Of a DNA stretch of 64,000 nt, positions 8,863 through 17,524 are shown in pieces (the first letter of the stretch is position 1; every line of letters starts with the position of its first letter). A model generated the notes under the pieces. It was not told where the DNA came from, did not search any database, and saw only the letters and a list, made by a program, of their open reading frames with translations. The translations under genes and the position numbers were made by a program. Source of the stretch: Sphingobacteriaceae bacterium. GTDB taxonomy: Bacteria; Bacteroidota; Bacteroidia; B-17B0; Aurantibacillaceae. The stretch is from positions 43,923 to 107,922 of the forward strand of contig CANKBS010000011.1 in NCBI GenBank assembly GCA_947480015.1, written 5' to 3'.

Positions 8863-10458
8863 ATGGTTAAAAAATTACAATATTTAGTTGTATTACTTGC
8901 GCTCGTATGGGCCTTTGCAGGCTTTACTTCAGACAAGAAAGGCGGCGGCAACACCATTAAGATCATTGTGATCGATGCGGGCCATGGGGGAAAAGACCCC
9001 GGTTGTTTAGGGGTATCGCACAAAGAAAAGGAAGTGTCGTTGGCGGTTGCACTTAAACTCGGAAAATATCTGGAAGAAAACCTAAAGGATGTTAAGGTAA
9101 TTTACACCCGCACCACCGATGTGTTTGTAGAACTCGAAGACCGGGCGCAAATTGCCAATAAAGCCAAGGCCGATCTGTTTATTTCCATTCATTGCAATGC
9201 CGCCGGCAAAGCCGTGATGATCAAAGATGCGAAGACCGGTAAAAAAAGACCCAAGACCTTCAGAAATAAAAAAGGAAAACTGGTGGTAGTGGAGCGTCCA
9301 AACCCCGCGCCTTTTGGTACCGAGACTTACGTGATGGGGATGAAAAATGAAGAAGGCAAAATGAAAGTAGCCACCCGTGAGAACTCGGCTATTTTTTATG
9401 AGGACGATTACGAAAAAAAATACGGAGGTTTTGATCCCGAGAGTGAAGAGAGTTATATCATCATGAGTAATTACACATCGGCTTATGTGATTCAGAGTGC
9501 TAGTCTGGCCATGAAAATTCAGGATGAGTATGTTAAAAAGGCTGGACGTATTGATAAAGGAGTTCACCGTCAGAGTATTTGGGTCTTGTGGCGCACAGCC
9601 ATGCCGAGTATATTAACAGAAATCGGTTATTTAACCAATCCATTAGAGGAAGAATTTTTAGGAAGCAGTAAGGGGCAGGAATATGTGGCCAAGGCCATGT
9701 TCAGAGGTTTGCGCAAGTATAAGGATGAGGTGGAAGGCAATAAAAAAGAATACAACGATGAATTTGAAAATCAGGCGCCGATTGAAAATGAAAACGTGAA
9801 AGCAGGGAATATGCCGGGACAAAAGAAAACAGCGGATGATGAGGACGATGAGAATAATGAAGTTACTAAGGTGCAGGATGAAGAATTAAAACAAGAAGTA
9901 ACAGAACTTACGAAAAAGGAAAGTTTAGGCAGTTTGCAAAGTACCAGCACCATAGCAGCGCCGGAAAAGAAGGAAGAGAAAAAAGAAGCAGTGGATGATG
10001 ATAAGCACGCGGATATTGACCTAAAAAAAGTAGATAGCACGAAGGCAATGCCTGTTAAAGAAGACACCGATTTAACAGCAAAGGATATTGCAAAGAACTT
10101 TAAAAAGGAAAGCACGGCGGTTAAAACCAAAACAGTGGCTGCTGTTGAAGCTCCCCTGCCGGATGTAAAGAAGAAAGTAGAGAGCAAAAAAGAAATCGTG
10201 TTTTTTAAAGTACAGTTTGCCACGAGTGATATAGCTTTGAATTTAAAACAGGAAAAATTTGCTTCACTAAGTGATGTTGATTTTTACAAAGTAAACAATG
10301 TGTTGAAATATACCTCCGGAAAATTTGTGAATGTAAAAGATGCGGTGGCCCATCAAAGCAGTTTGAGAGAAAAGGGATTTAAAGACTGTTTTATAATAGC
10401 GATGAAGAATGGGGAGAGAATGGATCTGGCGGAGGCAAAGAGGATAACTGGGCAGTAA
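8863..10458 (+). CDS. N-acetylmuramoyl-L-alanine amidase (Amidase_3) with low-complexity linker and SPOR-like end
   Basis: A zinc amidase that cleaves the peptide stem from muramic acid. The family metal and catalytic residues are His41 (DAGHGG), Glu57, His110 (SIHCNA) and Glu253 (LTEIGYLTN), numbered from the ATG at 8863. That start gives a hydrophobic N-terminal signal (MVKKLQYLVVLLALVWAF); an upstream TTG at 8839 is less likely. Residues of about 290-440 are a charged Lys/Glu-rich linker, and the last 90 residues (VFFKVQFATSD to the end) resemble a SPOR peptidoglycan-binding domain. At 531 aa it is longer than minimal amidases because of this tail. Function in daughter-cell separation is inferred. 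Confidence 0.92.
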   Translation: MVKKLQYLVVLLALVWAFAGFTSDKKGGGNTIKIIVIDAGHGGKDPGCLGVSHKEKEVSLAVALKLGKYLEENLKDVKVIYTRTTDVFVELEDRAQIANKAKADLFISIHCNAAGKAVMIKDAKTGKKRPKTFRNKKGKLVVVERPNPAPFGTETYVMGMKNEEGKMKVATRENSAIFYEDDYEKKYGGFDPESEESYIIMSNYTSAYVIQSASLAMKIQDEYVKKAGRIDKGVHRQSIWVLWRTAMPSILTEIGYLTNPLEEEFLGSSKGQEYVAKAMFRGLRKYKDEVEGNKKEYNDEFENQAPIENENVKAGNMPGQKKTADDEDDENNEVTKVQDEELKQEVTELTKKESLGSLQSTSTIAAPEKKEEKKEAVDDDKHADIDLKKVDSTKAMPVKEDTDLTAKDIAKNFKKESTAVKTKTVAAVEAPLPDVKKKVESKKEIVFFKVQFATSDIALNLKQEKFASLSDVDFYKVNNVLKYTSGKFVNVKDAVAHQSSLREKGFKDCFIIAMKNGERMDLAEAKRITGQ

Positions 10459-10504
10459 GTTAATTCTAAGTGGTCAAGCTTCAAAAAGTCAATTTAGTTT
10501 TTTT

Positions 10505-10602
10505 ATTTGGGCGCCCGGGCGGGCCACTACGGGCTCGGCTAGCGCCTCGGTTTCCGCCGAGAAGGCGGAGAACCAAGCCCTACGTGTCCCTGGCGCTTAC
10601 TG
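10505..10602. repeat. GC-rich intergenic hairpin element
   Basis: About 100 bp of GC-rich sequence in an AT-rich gap of 369 bp between the amidase and the S46 peptidase gene. It starts GGGCGCCCGGGCGGGCC. Its core is a strong hairpin, GGTT-TCCGCC-GAGAA-GGCGGA-G-AACC (about 10550-10577). It encodes no plausible protein. It has the look of the dispersed GC-rich palindromic elements seen between genes in Bacteroidota; copy number elsewhere cannot be judged here. The rest of the gap shows no gene. Confidence 0.5.
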
Positions 10603-10768
10603 AATTTTAAACAAACGTTTAATTCATTTATTTTTGGTTTTATTTTTGGAAGTAGTACGATTCTTCCATAAGTATTTTCGAAATATAAGCGTCTATAATG
10701 CTCAGTTTTATTTATTGAACTAAAAGACTAAATCTTTCCCAGTCAGGCATATTTTTTGAGTTGTAGCG

Positions 10769-10805
10769 CAAAAAAAATCGGTTAGCGTTTATCACACTAA
10801 CCGAT
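10769..10805 (-). terminator. Rho-independent terminator of the S46 peptidase gene
   Basis: On the minus strand ATCGGTTAG, an 11-base loop and CTAACCGAT are followed by a run of T. It lies just beyond the stop of the peptidase gene. Confidence 0.8.
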
Positions 10806-10827
10806 CAAGAATAAAAAACTAAATTAT

Positions 10828-12969
10828 TTATTTAGAAAGCACTAATTCATCGATGATGTTTTTAGCACCGCCTAATTTATCTACAACAAATAATAAGTAA
10901 CGCACATCTAAACAAATGGTGCGGTTTAATTCGCCGTCAAATGCTATTTTGTGACTCAGGGCTTCGTAGTTACCATCAAAAGCTAAACCAATTAATTCGC
11001 CTTTTGCGTTTAATACCGGAGAACCCGAGTTACCACCGGTGATGTCGTTGGTAGTGATAAATGACACCACTACATCGTTGGTTTTTTTATCGATGTATTG
11101 TCCATAATCTTTGTTATTAATAAGCTCAATTAATTTTGCAGGCGCATCAAATTCATAATCACCCGGTTTGTATTTTTCCATTACACCGCTTAGCGTACAC
11201 ACTTCTTTGTAGTGAACGGCATCGCGTGGGTTGTATGATTTTACATTACCATAAGATAAACGCATGGTAAAGTTAGCATCCGGGTATAAAGCCTGTCCTT
11301 TTTTCATTTCCAACACACCTTTTAAGTATTTATTATTAAGGGCATAAGTAGTGGCAATAAAATCGGTATAATATTTATTGTATTTGCTTTTGAAATTGCT
11401 GCTAAATGCCAAGGCAGTAGCAAAGGCAGGATCTTTGTGTAACAGGGCCGTATCGGGTTTAGCGATAAAACTTTCCCATTTGGCTGCGTTAAAAAACATG
11501 CAATTGGCAAACACATCGTTTGCGAATTTTTGGTAAGTCTCGTCTTTACTTAAATCGCCATAGTTAGCTTTTAAAGTATTAAAGAAGGCCTCAGGTTGTT
11601 GATTGGCATCTACATCATCGTGATACATTTTTAATACGAGTGCTAAAATGTTTTTATCGGAGGTTACATTCTCCCCTTTAAAAAAGTTATCGTATGCTGT
11701 TTTAACTGAGGTAGGATTTTTTTCAAAAGCACCGGCATCTTCCATCATTTTTAAACTGGCGCAAAAGCCCAGTAATGGTGAGCCAAGGATACCTTCGTTC
11801 AAATACATGCGTCCTTTTGCATAAGGTCTCCAGGCATCGTAAGCGCTTTTAACATTGGGGAATAAATTATCGTATTCCGATTTACCTTTAGCCCAGGCTT
11901 CAAAGGCAGCTTCTTCTTTTTCTTTTAAAGCAACCACATTATGTTTTACCAATTGTTTGCTTTCACCGTCAAAAAATTTCCAGTAGTTAGCAATACCGGC
12001 ATAAGAACTGGCTAATTGAATTTTAATGGCCGGATCTTTGATCATCTCAGTATGCATGGCTTTTAAACGAACGTCGCGTAAATTAACCAGACTCGGATTA
12101 TCAATGTCTACTTTTAATTTAATACCATATGAAGTCTCGTAACGGTTGGTACCACCCGGGTAACCGTAAATCATGGCATAATCACCGTCGTTAACCCCTT
12201 TAATAGAAACCGGTAAAAAATGTTTAGGCGCATAAGGCACATTTTCGGCTTTGTAATCGGTAGAAGGTTTTCCATCGGCAGCCATGTATACGCGGAAGAT
12301 AGAGAAATCGCCGGTATGACGCGGCCATTCCCAGTTGTCGGTATCACCGCCAAATTTTCCAATGCTTTCAGGAGGTGCACCCACTAAACGCACATCTTTG
12401 TAACGCACATAAGTAAATTGTAAAAACTGATTGCCTTTAAAAAAGCTGGCAATACGTACTTCGTTGCCGGTTCCTTCAGAAGCCTTGGCAGACATGGCAG
12501 TTAAGATGCCCGGTAATTTTGAGGTGATCTCGTTTGGTTTCACGTCTTTTAAACGCGCCAATACCGAGTCGCTCACATCTTCAATTTTAGATAAGAACTG
12601 AACACTTAAACCCGGACAAACAATTTCTTCTTTTTTAGTTTTGGCCCAAAAGCCATCGCGTAAATAATTATGATCAACTGTTGAAGAGCTTGCTATGTTT
12701 GAATAACCACAGTGGTGATTGGTAAATAATAAACCTTCTTTGCTCACTACTTCGGCCGTACAGCCTCCGCCAAAAATAACAATAGCATCTTTTATGCTGC
12801 TTTTGTTCATGCTGTAAAGTTGTTCTTTACTCAGCTTTAAACCTCTTTTAACCATGTCGGCATAGGTTTTTTCGCCAATGAGTTGAACCAGCCACATGCC
12901 TTCGTCGGCTTTTACGTGGATGGAGTTGATGGTAAGTGCAAAAATTAATGCAAATGTTATTTTTTTCAT
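10828..12969 (-). CDS. S46-family dipeptidyl-peptidase (DPP7/DPP11 type)
   Basis: A periplasmic serine exopeptidase that releases dipeptides, used by Bacteroidota that feed on protein. The 713 aa product has a signal peptide (cleaved near HVKA-DEG), the catalytic His86 in FTNHHCGY, and the nucleophile in TGGNSGSPVLN near the C-terminus, followed by GLAFDGNYE. The length is typical. Whether it prefers hydrophobic (DPP7) or acidic (DPP11) residues was not decided. It is a single-gene unit with its own -7 box and terminator. Confidence 0.93.
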   Translation of the reverse strand: MKKITFALIFALTINSIHVKADEGMWLVQLIGEKTYADMVKRGLKLSKEQLYSMNKSSIKDAIVIFGGGCTAEVVSKEGLLFTNHHCGYSNIASSSTVDHNYLRDGFWAKTKKEEIVCPGLSVQFLSKIEDVSDSVLARLKDVKPNEITSKLPGILTAMSAKASEGTGNEVRIASFFKGNQFLQFTYVRYKDVRLVGAPPESIGKFGGDTDNWEWPRHTGDFSIFRVYMAADGKPSTDYKAENVPYAPKHFLPVSIKGVNDGDYAMIYGYPGGTNRYETSYGIKLKVDIDNPSLVNLRDVRLKAMHTEMIKDPAIKIQLASSYAGIANYWKFFDGESKQLVKHNVVALKEKEEAAFEAWAKGKSEYDNLFPNVKSAYDAWRPYAKGRMYLNEGILGSPLLGFCASLKMMEDAGAFEKNPTSVKTAYDNFFKGENVTSDKNILALVLKMYHDDVDANQQPEAFFNTLKANYGDLSKDETYQKFANDVFANCMFFNAAKWESFIAKPDTALLHKDPAFATALAFSSNFKSKYNKYYTDFIATTYALNNKYLKGVLEMKKGQALYPDANFTMRLSYGNVKSYNPRDAVHYKEVCTLSGVMEKYKPGDYEFDAPAKLIELINNKDYGQYIDKKTNDVVVSFITTNDITGGNSGSPVLNAKGELIGLAFDGNYEALSHKIAFDGELNRTICLDVRYLLFVVDKLGGAKNIIDELVLSK

Positions 12970-12988
12970 GAATTATTTATTTGAGATG

Positions 12989-12996
12989 CAAAAATA
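12989..12996 (-). promoter_or_regulatory. -7 box of the S46 peptidase gene
   Basis: The minus strand reads TATTTTTG, a full TAnnTTTG match, 19 bp before the ATG at 12969. No clear -33 TTG was seen. Confidence 0.55.
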
Positions 12997-13200
12997 GCAT
13001 TGAATTTGAAATAATACCATGATTTGGCAGAATACAGGCTATAAATGAGAGAAAAGATGGGTTTATCCTTCGATCCTTCGACAAGCTCAGGATAAACATG
13101 CTCAGGACAAACAGGCTCTTCAAGTCAGTTACAAGAGCACTAGGAATAATTGAGGAGTTGAAATCCAAATTCAATTCACTCATTTTCATAGTTAAATGCC

Positions 13201-13490
13201 GAATACCGCGCCACTGACCGCAGCGACATCCCCGTGCAGACCTGGCTTAGAGCGGGTTTTGGGCAGGGCAAAAGTTTTGTAAACTTTTGAGCCGGCTGGT
13301 GCGTGGCTTTGATCCTTAGGGCAAAGACCCCGCAGCAAACTACCCGATCTTAGCCAGGGCAAGCGGGATACAGCAGGGCAAAAGGCTTGTAGCCTTTTGA
13401 GCCGGATTGTATGTTAGCAGGGCCGCCTGAAGCAAAAAGGCTAACCAAAATAAACAAAGCCTTTTTGCTTCAGGGGAGGCGCCCAAAAAT
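13201..13490. repeat. GC-rich structured non-coding element with paired covarying hairpins
   Basis: A non-coding block between the S46 peptidase and the tandem repeat. It contains the same 30-bp module twice: AGGGCAAAAG, a variable stem, then CTTTTGAGCCGG, at about 13266-13297 and 13374-13405. The stems are CAAAAGTTT/AAACTTTTG and CAAAAGGCT/AGCCTTTTG with a TGT loop, so two base pairs change in a compensating way. Near the right edge, CCTGAAGCAAAAAGGCT and its exact complement (about 13429-13475) form a 17-bp stem. No open frame of note. It could be a dispersed repeat or a structured RNA. At about 13078-13120 to its left lies a decayed copy of the tandem repeat at 13565. Confidence 0.55.
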
Positions 13491-13564
13491 TAAAAAAACC
13501 ACTAAAAGTATTCATGATTTTTGTGATTCCACAGTCCTTTCCGAATGATCACAAGCTTAGAATG

Positions 13565-13734
13565 ACATGCTTCGATCCTTCGACAAGCTCAGGACGAACA
13601 AGCTCAGCATGACATGCTTCGACAAGCTCAGCATGACATGCTTCGACAGGCTCAGCATGACATGCTTCGACAGGCTCAGCATGACATGCTTCGACAAGCT
13701 CAGCATGACATGCTTCGACAGGCTCAGCATGACA
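13565..13734. repeat. 24-bp tandem repeat with TTCGACARGCTCAG core
   Basis: Five uninterrupted 24-bp units at 13615-13638, 13639-13662, 13663-13686, 13687-13710 and 13711-13734, each with the core TTCGACARGCTCAGCATGAC; only one base (A or G at R) differs among them. A degenerate unit lies at 13565-13614. Read on the minus strand it gives a spurious CHAELVEA peptide repeat. This core is a common intergenic repeat in Bacteroidota. There are no unique spacers, so it is not a CRISPR array. Confidence 0.85.
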
Positions 13735-13746
13735 CATTAGGAAAGG

Positions 13747-15099
13747 TTATACCGTGGTACTAAAACTAGGCTGGGTAGAAGTCTTGGCCCAGTAATGTGC
13801 ATCAAAACACAAACAAATGTTCCTTAAAAAAGCACGACCCGTTTCGGTCACGATCAGTTTATCGGGATGTAATTCAATGAGTTTGTCTTTTTGTAATTCT
13901 TCGCAGCGTTGTAAACCCTTGCTTTTGGCTTCGTAATTGATTTGATCGCCTTGCCAGCTGGTTTCACCCTGACACATGATGTTGAGGATGTGTTTACGAA
14001 TTACCAGATCTTCTTCCGTTAAAACATGGCCTTTAAAAATGGGGAATTTACCTTCGTTCACGGCATCCTGATAGGCTTCAACGGTTTTAATGTTCTGAGC
14101 AAAACTGTTCCAGGTGTCGCTGATAGAGGAGCAACCAAGGCTTACCATTAATTCGGTATAACCACTGGTATAACCCATAAAATTGCGGTGCAGGTTTTTA
14201 TTTTTTAAGGCTTCAAATAAGGAATCACTTTTTAAGGCGAAGTGATCCATACCAATATCTTCGTAGCCATGCTCTTTAAAAAGATCGAGACCTTTTTCGT
14301 AAAGCCTGCGTTTTTCTACATCCACCGGCAAATCTTTTTCGGTGAATTTACGCTGTCCGGGCTTTATCCAGGGCACATGGGCATATGAATAAAAGGCAAT
14401 GCGATCGGGTTTTAGTTCGATCACTTTATTAATGGTATCGGTAATGGTTTCGAGTTTTTGAAAAGGGAGTCCGTATACCAGATCAAAATTAATGGAGGTA
14501 TATCCAATTTCTCTGGCGGCTTTAACCACGGTTTGCACTTCTTCAAAGCTCTGGTAGCGGTTTATGACGTCTTGTACAATAGGATCAAAATCCTGAATAC
14601 CAAAACTCACGCGTTTAAAACCCAGATCAAACAAGGTTTTTAAATGTTCGCGGGTGGTGTTGGAGGGATGACCTTCAAAACTAAAGTCGGCCTGATCGCT
14701 GATCACCGCTGTATCGAGAATGCCTTTGAGTAAACGCTGTAAATTTTCGGGAGCAAAAAAAGTAGGTGTACCTCCGCCCAAATGAATTTCTTTTAATTTG
14801 GGTTTCTCATCAAACAAGGCCAGATAAAGGTTCCATTCTTTTAAAATACTTTCGAGGTAGGGCACTTCTACCTTGTGATTCACAGTAATGCGGGTATTAC
14901 AGGCGCAATAAGTACATAAACTTTCGCAAAAAGGTAAATGAATATAGAGGCTGATACCGTTTTTAGAATTGGTTTTTTTAAAACTCGTGCTCACCAGGTC
15001 TTTCCATTGTTCCTGAGTTGGCGTGCTGTTCCATGCCGGTACGGTGGGGTAACTGGTGTAACGGGGGGCCGCTACATTATATTTGCTTATGAGGTTCAT
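13747..15099 (-). CDS. hemN: Oxygen-independent coproporphyrinogen III oxidase
   Basis: HemN is a radical SAM enzyme that oxidatively decarboxylates coproporphyrinogen III to protoporphyrinogen IX without oxygen. The 4Fe-4S motif is C58-ESL-C62-TY-C65 followed by ACN, after the conserved YIHLPFC block. HLGGGTPTF and the Gly-rich SAM region follow. The 450 aa length matches true HemN rather than the shorter HemW. It is the last gene of the cbb3 operon and its start overlaps the decarboxylase gene by 4 bp. The placement makes sense because cbb3 oxidase needs heme at low oxygen. Confidence 0.94.
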   Translation of the reverse strand: MNLISKYNVAAPRYTSYPTVPAWNSTPTQEQWKDLVSTSFKKTNSKNGISLYIHLPFCESLCTYCACNTRITVNHKVEVPYLESILKEWNLYLALFDEKPKLKEIHLGGGTPTFFAPENLQRLLKGILDTAVISDQADFSFEGHPSNTTREHLKTLFDLGFKRVSFGIQDFDPIVQDVINRYQSFEEVQTVVKAAREIGYTSINFDLVYGLPFQKLETITDTINKVIELKPDRIAFYSYAHVPWIKPGQRKFTEKDLPVDVEKRRLYEKGLDLFKEHGYEDIGMDHFALKSDSLFEALKNKNLHRNFMGYTSGYTELMVSLGCSSISDTWNSFAQNIKTVEAYQDAVNEGKFPIFKGHVLTEEDLVIRKHILNIMCQGETSWQGDQINYEAKSKGLQRCEELQKDKLIELHPDKLIVTETGRAFLRNICLCFDAHYWAKTSTQPSFSTTV

Positions 15100-16346
15100 G
15101 GCTGAATGCGTTTATATAAAAGTTCGTTCGATAAGAGGTTCATAAAGTTATCGATTATCCCCGGTTTTACATGCGGCATCATCACAATTTTATACCATTC
15201 TGGGTTTTCGTGGTTATCGGGCACCAGCATAAACTGTTTGGCAAGAGATGCAGAAATATACTGACTTTTAATGGCAACAATATTTACATAAGGGTTATGA
15301 AAGTATTCAACACCCATATCATCAAGGCCATTGCAGATACTGGCGGTTCGATCGAGCAATTGATTCATTTTTACTGACCAGCCCACTGAACCATGGTTAT
15401 GCAGGATCATCCACACGCAACCGGCGTTGGCACCCGAGCGACTGCCGCAGAGGGTAAAATCTTTTCCCTGCACATAAGACGCTTCTTCGGTACAAACATA
15501 TTGCATCAGTTCTTTTCGAATTAAAAAAATACCGGTGCCGTAGGGGGACTGCAGCATTTTATGTCCGTCGATAGTAATAGAACTTACATGCGGGTTTTTA
15601 AAATTGTGAATGCTGTCGGCATTGGTGAAAGGATAAATAAAACCTCCAAAAGCCGCATCCACATGGAGCTTGTAGTGAATGTTGAGTAAGTGCAACAGGT
15701 TAGTGATCTTATTTATATCATCTACACTTCCAAACATGGTGGTAGATAAATTAATGTTAACGATAAAATATTTTTTACCGGATGCAATTTGTGCCAGTAA
15801 TTTTTTTTCGAGGTCAGAAATATTTACACTGCGATCGTTTTCGTTTACTGAAAAAACGAGGGAGTCGAGTCCTAATAAATTAGCCGCTTTCGGCAAAGAA
15901 TAATGGGAGTCTTGCGAATAAATGAGTGCAATTTCGTTGGTGTTGGCACCGAATTCGTTGTTGAAATAATTGCGGTAAATCCAGCAGGCTTCGATGTTGG
16001 CTTCGGTGCCGCCGGAAGCCACGTAACCGTCGTAAGAGTGGGGGTTGGCGCCAAAAATTTCTTCGGCACAAATCCGGATCAGATCTTTTTCAATTTCTTG
16101 CGTACCGTTAAAAATCGGTTCTTTTTCTCCGCCTAAGGTGTGACAACCAATGTGGTTGGGATTGGCAATGAGCATGGATAAAAAGGGAGCGTCTTTTAAA
16201 AAAGGCGCATCGTCGTAAAAAATATCGGTATCTAAAAATGAAGCGGGGACCCCAAGAATATTTTCGCTGCGGTAATTTAAATTTTTGCTGAGGGCCTCAA
16301 AAATTTTAAGTTTTATTTTTTGTGTGCTGAGCTTGGGCCAATGCAT
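15096..16346 (-). CDS. PLP-dependent group II-type amino acid decarboxylase
   Basis: A fold-type I PLP enzyme of 416 aa. SGGTEAN (111-117) is the phosphate-binding block, His148 (DSHYS) the ring-stacking residue, Asp230 (HVDAAFGG) the pyridine-N partner and Lys263 (DGHK) the Schiff-base lysine. This set fits the glutamate/histidine/aromatic decarboxylase group; the substrate cannot be told. It sits inside the cbb3-hemN operon. Its start overlaps the end of the upstream SafE-type gene by 34 bp, and the first codons (STQKIKLKI) share a 24-bp string with the intergenic region near 46542, so the N-terminus may carry a repeat-derived stretch. Confidence 0.85.
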   Translation of the reverse strand: MHWPKLSTQKIKLKIFEALSKNLNYRSENILGVPASFLDTDIFYDDAPFLKDAPFLSMLIANPNHIGCHTLGGEKEPIFNGTQEIEKDLIRICAEEIFGANPHSYDGYVASGGTEANIEACWIYRNYFNNEFGANTNEIALIYSQDSHYSLPKAANLLGLDSLVFSVNENDRSVNISDLEKKLLAQIASGKKYFIVNINLSTTMFGSVDDINKITNLLHLLNIHYKLHVDAAFGGFIYPFTNADSIHNFKNPHVSSITIDGHKMLQSPYGTGIFLIRKELMQYVCTEEASYVQGKDFTLCGSRSGANAGCVWMILHNHGSVGWSVKMNQLLDRTASICNGLDDMGVEYFHNPYVNIVAIKSQYISASLAKQFMLVPDNHENPEWYKIVMMPHVKPGIIDNFMNLLSNELLYKRIQP

Positions 16347-17077
16347 TTGATGATGGTTTTAGGGCCAACGCTTCCTACCGAAGTGTGGCAGGCAATAGCA
16401 TCGGGATTTTCAATGGAAGGACTGATATATGGAATACCCAGACTGAGACCTCTTAAGATCAACATGACTGCGGTAAGCGTTACAATTACGGGTACAGTTT
16501 TTCTGATGCGGTTGCGTGCGTCGACACTGATAAAGCCTCCGGCAAGCGGCAGGGCCAGCATTACGGGCACAGTACCAAATCCAAAAACAGCCATAAACAA
16601 AGCGCCTTCTAAAGCGTTGCCGGTTGACATGGCGCCTGCAAGGCCCATGTATACGAGTCCGCAAGGCAACAAACCATTTAAGAGACCAATTAAAAAAAGC
16701 GGACCATGACCATTTTTCAAAAACAGTTTTCCGAATTCGTTTTTAATATCGGCGAAGAAACCAAAAATGCCCGATCCAACGGAATTGTTTTTATAATTAG
16801 AAGGCAGAAAAACCATGAGGAGTAAAAGCAAACCCAATACAATGGAAAGAGCTTGCTGGTAGCCCGCTAATACCACGGTTTGGCCAATGAGTCCGGCCAA
16901 TAAACCAAAAATGGAATAGGTAAGCATGCGTCCTATATTGTAGGAAAGCACGAGCATGGTTTTTTTAAAGGGAGGAGCGGAGTGAACCGGCAGGGCAAGA
17001 GCAATGGGTCCGCACATGCCTACGCAGTGAAAACTTCCGAGGAAGCCGAGGGTTATAGCAGCCAGTAAAAAACTCAT
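16313..17077 (-). CDS. Sulfite exporter TauE/SafE-type membrane protein of the cbb3 cluster (COG2836)
   Basis: A 254 aa protein with about six membrane segments. The first holds GSFHCVGMCGPIALALP, whose Cys pair in the CxGMCGP motif is characteristic of the COG2836/UreH-like proteins that occur with cbb3 oxidase assembly genes. The likely role is in copper or thiol handling during oxidase maturation, by analogy with CcdA/DsbD-like proteins; the exact substrate is unknown. It directly follows ccoH with a 1-bp overlap. Confidence 0.85.
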   Translation of the reverse strand: MSFLLAAITLGFLGSFHCVGMCGPIALALPVHSAPPFKKTMLVLSYNIGRMLTYSIFGLLAGLIGQTVVLAGYQQALSIVLGLLLLLMVFLPSNYKNNSVGSGIFGFFADIKNEFGKLFLKNGHGPLFLIGLLNGLLPCGLVYMGLAGAMSTGNALEGALFMAVFGFGTVPVMLALPLAGGFISVDARNRIRKTVPVIVTLTAVMLILRGLSLGIPYISPSIENPDAIACHTSVGSVGPKTIIKCIGPSSAHKK

Positions 17078-17514
17078 TAGTTAAAAAATACAACATCCTC
17101 TTTATAATAGTGTTTGCCGTTCGAACTGAATGACACTTTCATTTTATAAACACCTTTAATAAAAGCGGCATCTTTTAAAACCTGTTTGCCGTTGGCATCG
17201 GGTTTAAGTTGGATGCTGCGATCGGCGCCAGAATCGGAGGGTCTGAAAAAATAAGCTTCTCCTTTAAAATCGGAACCAATTAACTCAACAGGGATACTGA
17301 GTTCAACGGAGCGTCCCGAAACCACGTGTTGGATGGCAGTACCGAGTTCGTTGGCGTTTTTAGTGGCGTCGATCTGGCCCTGGTAATTTATTTCTTTCGC
17401 GTAATAATCTTTTGATTCGAGATCCACTTTTTGACCCAGGCAGGTAAAAACAAGGATCATGATGAGGGCTACAAAGCCCACATATACAAACGCTATACGA
17501 ATTCCCCAGTTCAT
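17077..17514 (-). CDS. ccoH: cbb3 oxidase assembly protein FixH/CcoH
   Basis: A 145 aa protein with one N-terminal membrane anchor (IAFVYVGFVALIMILVF) and a periplasmic domain ending FIKGVYKMKVSF. FixH is needed for stable assembly of cbb3 oxidase. Position right after ccoG and before the SafE-type gene is the usual order. The family is poorly conserved in sequence, so the call leans on length, topology and neighbours. Confidence 0.85.
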   Translation of the reverse strand: MNWGIRIAFVYVGFVALIMILVFTCLGQKVDLESKDYYAKEINYQGQIDATKNANELGTAIQHVVSGRSVELSIPVELIGSDFKGEAYFFRPSDSGADRSIQLKPDANGKQVLKDAAFIKGVYKMKVSFSSNGKHYYKEDVVFFN

Positions 17515-17524
17515 GCTTTATTTA

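Noticed and set aside
9082..10223. Antisense frames within the amidase gene
   Set aside because: They are shadows of the real gene; the Ser/Phe-rich composition comes from the opposite strand of a Lys/Glu-rich linker.
12977..13189. Small minus-strand frame upstream of the S46 gene
   Set aside because: It contains the decayed tandem repeat and the S46 promoter; the product has no family features.
13565..13734. Possible CRISPR array
   Set aside because: The units are directly adjacent with no unique spacers, and no cas genes are nearby.
13549..13737. Minus-strand frame with CHAELVEA repeats
   Set aside because: It is the translation of the 24-bp tandem repeat; no start context, no homology beyond the repeat, composition unlike neighbours.
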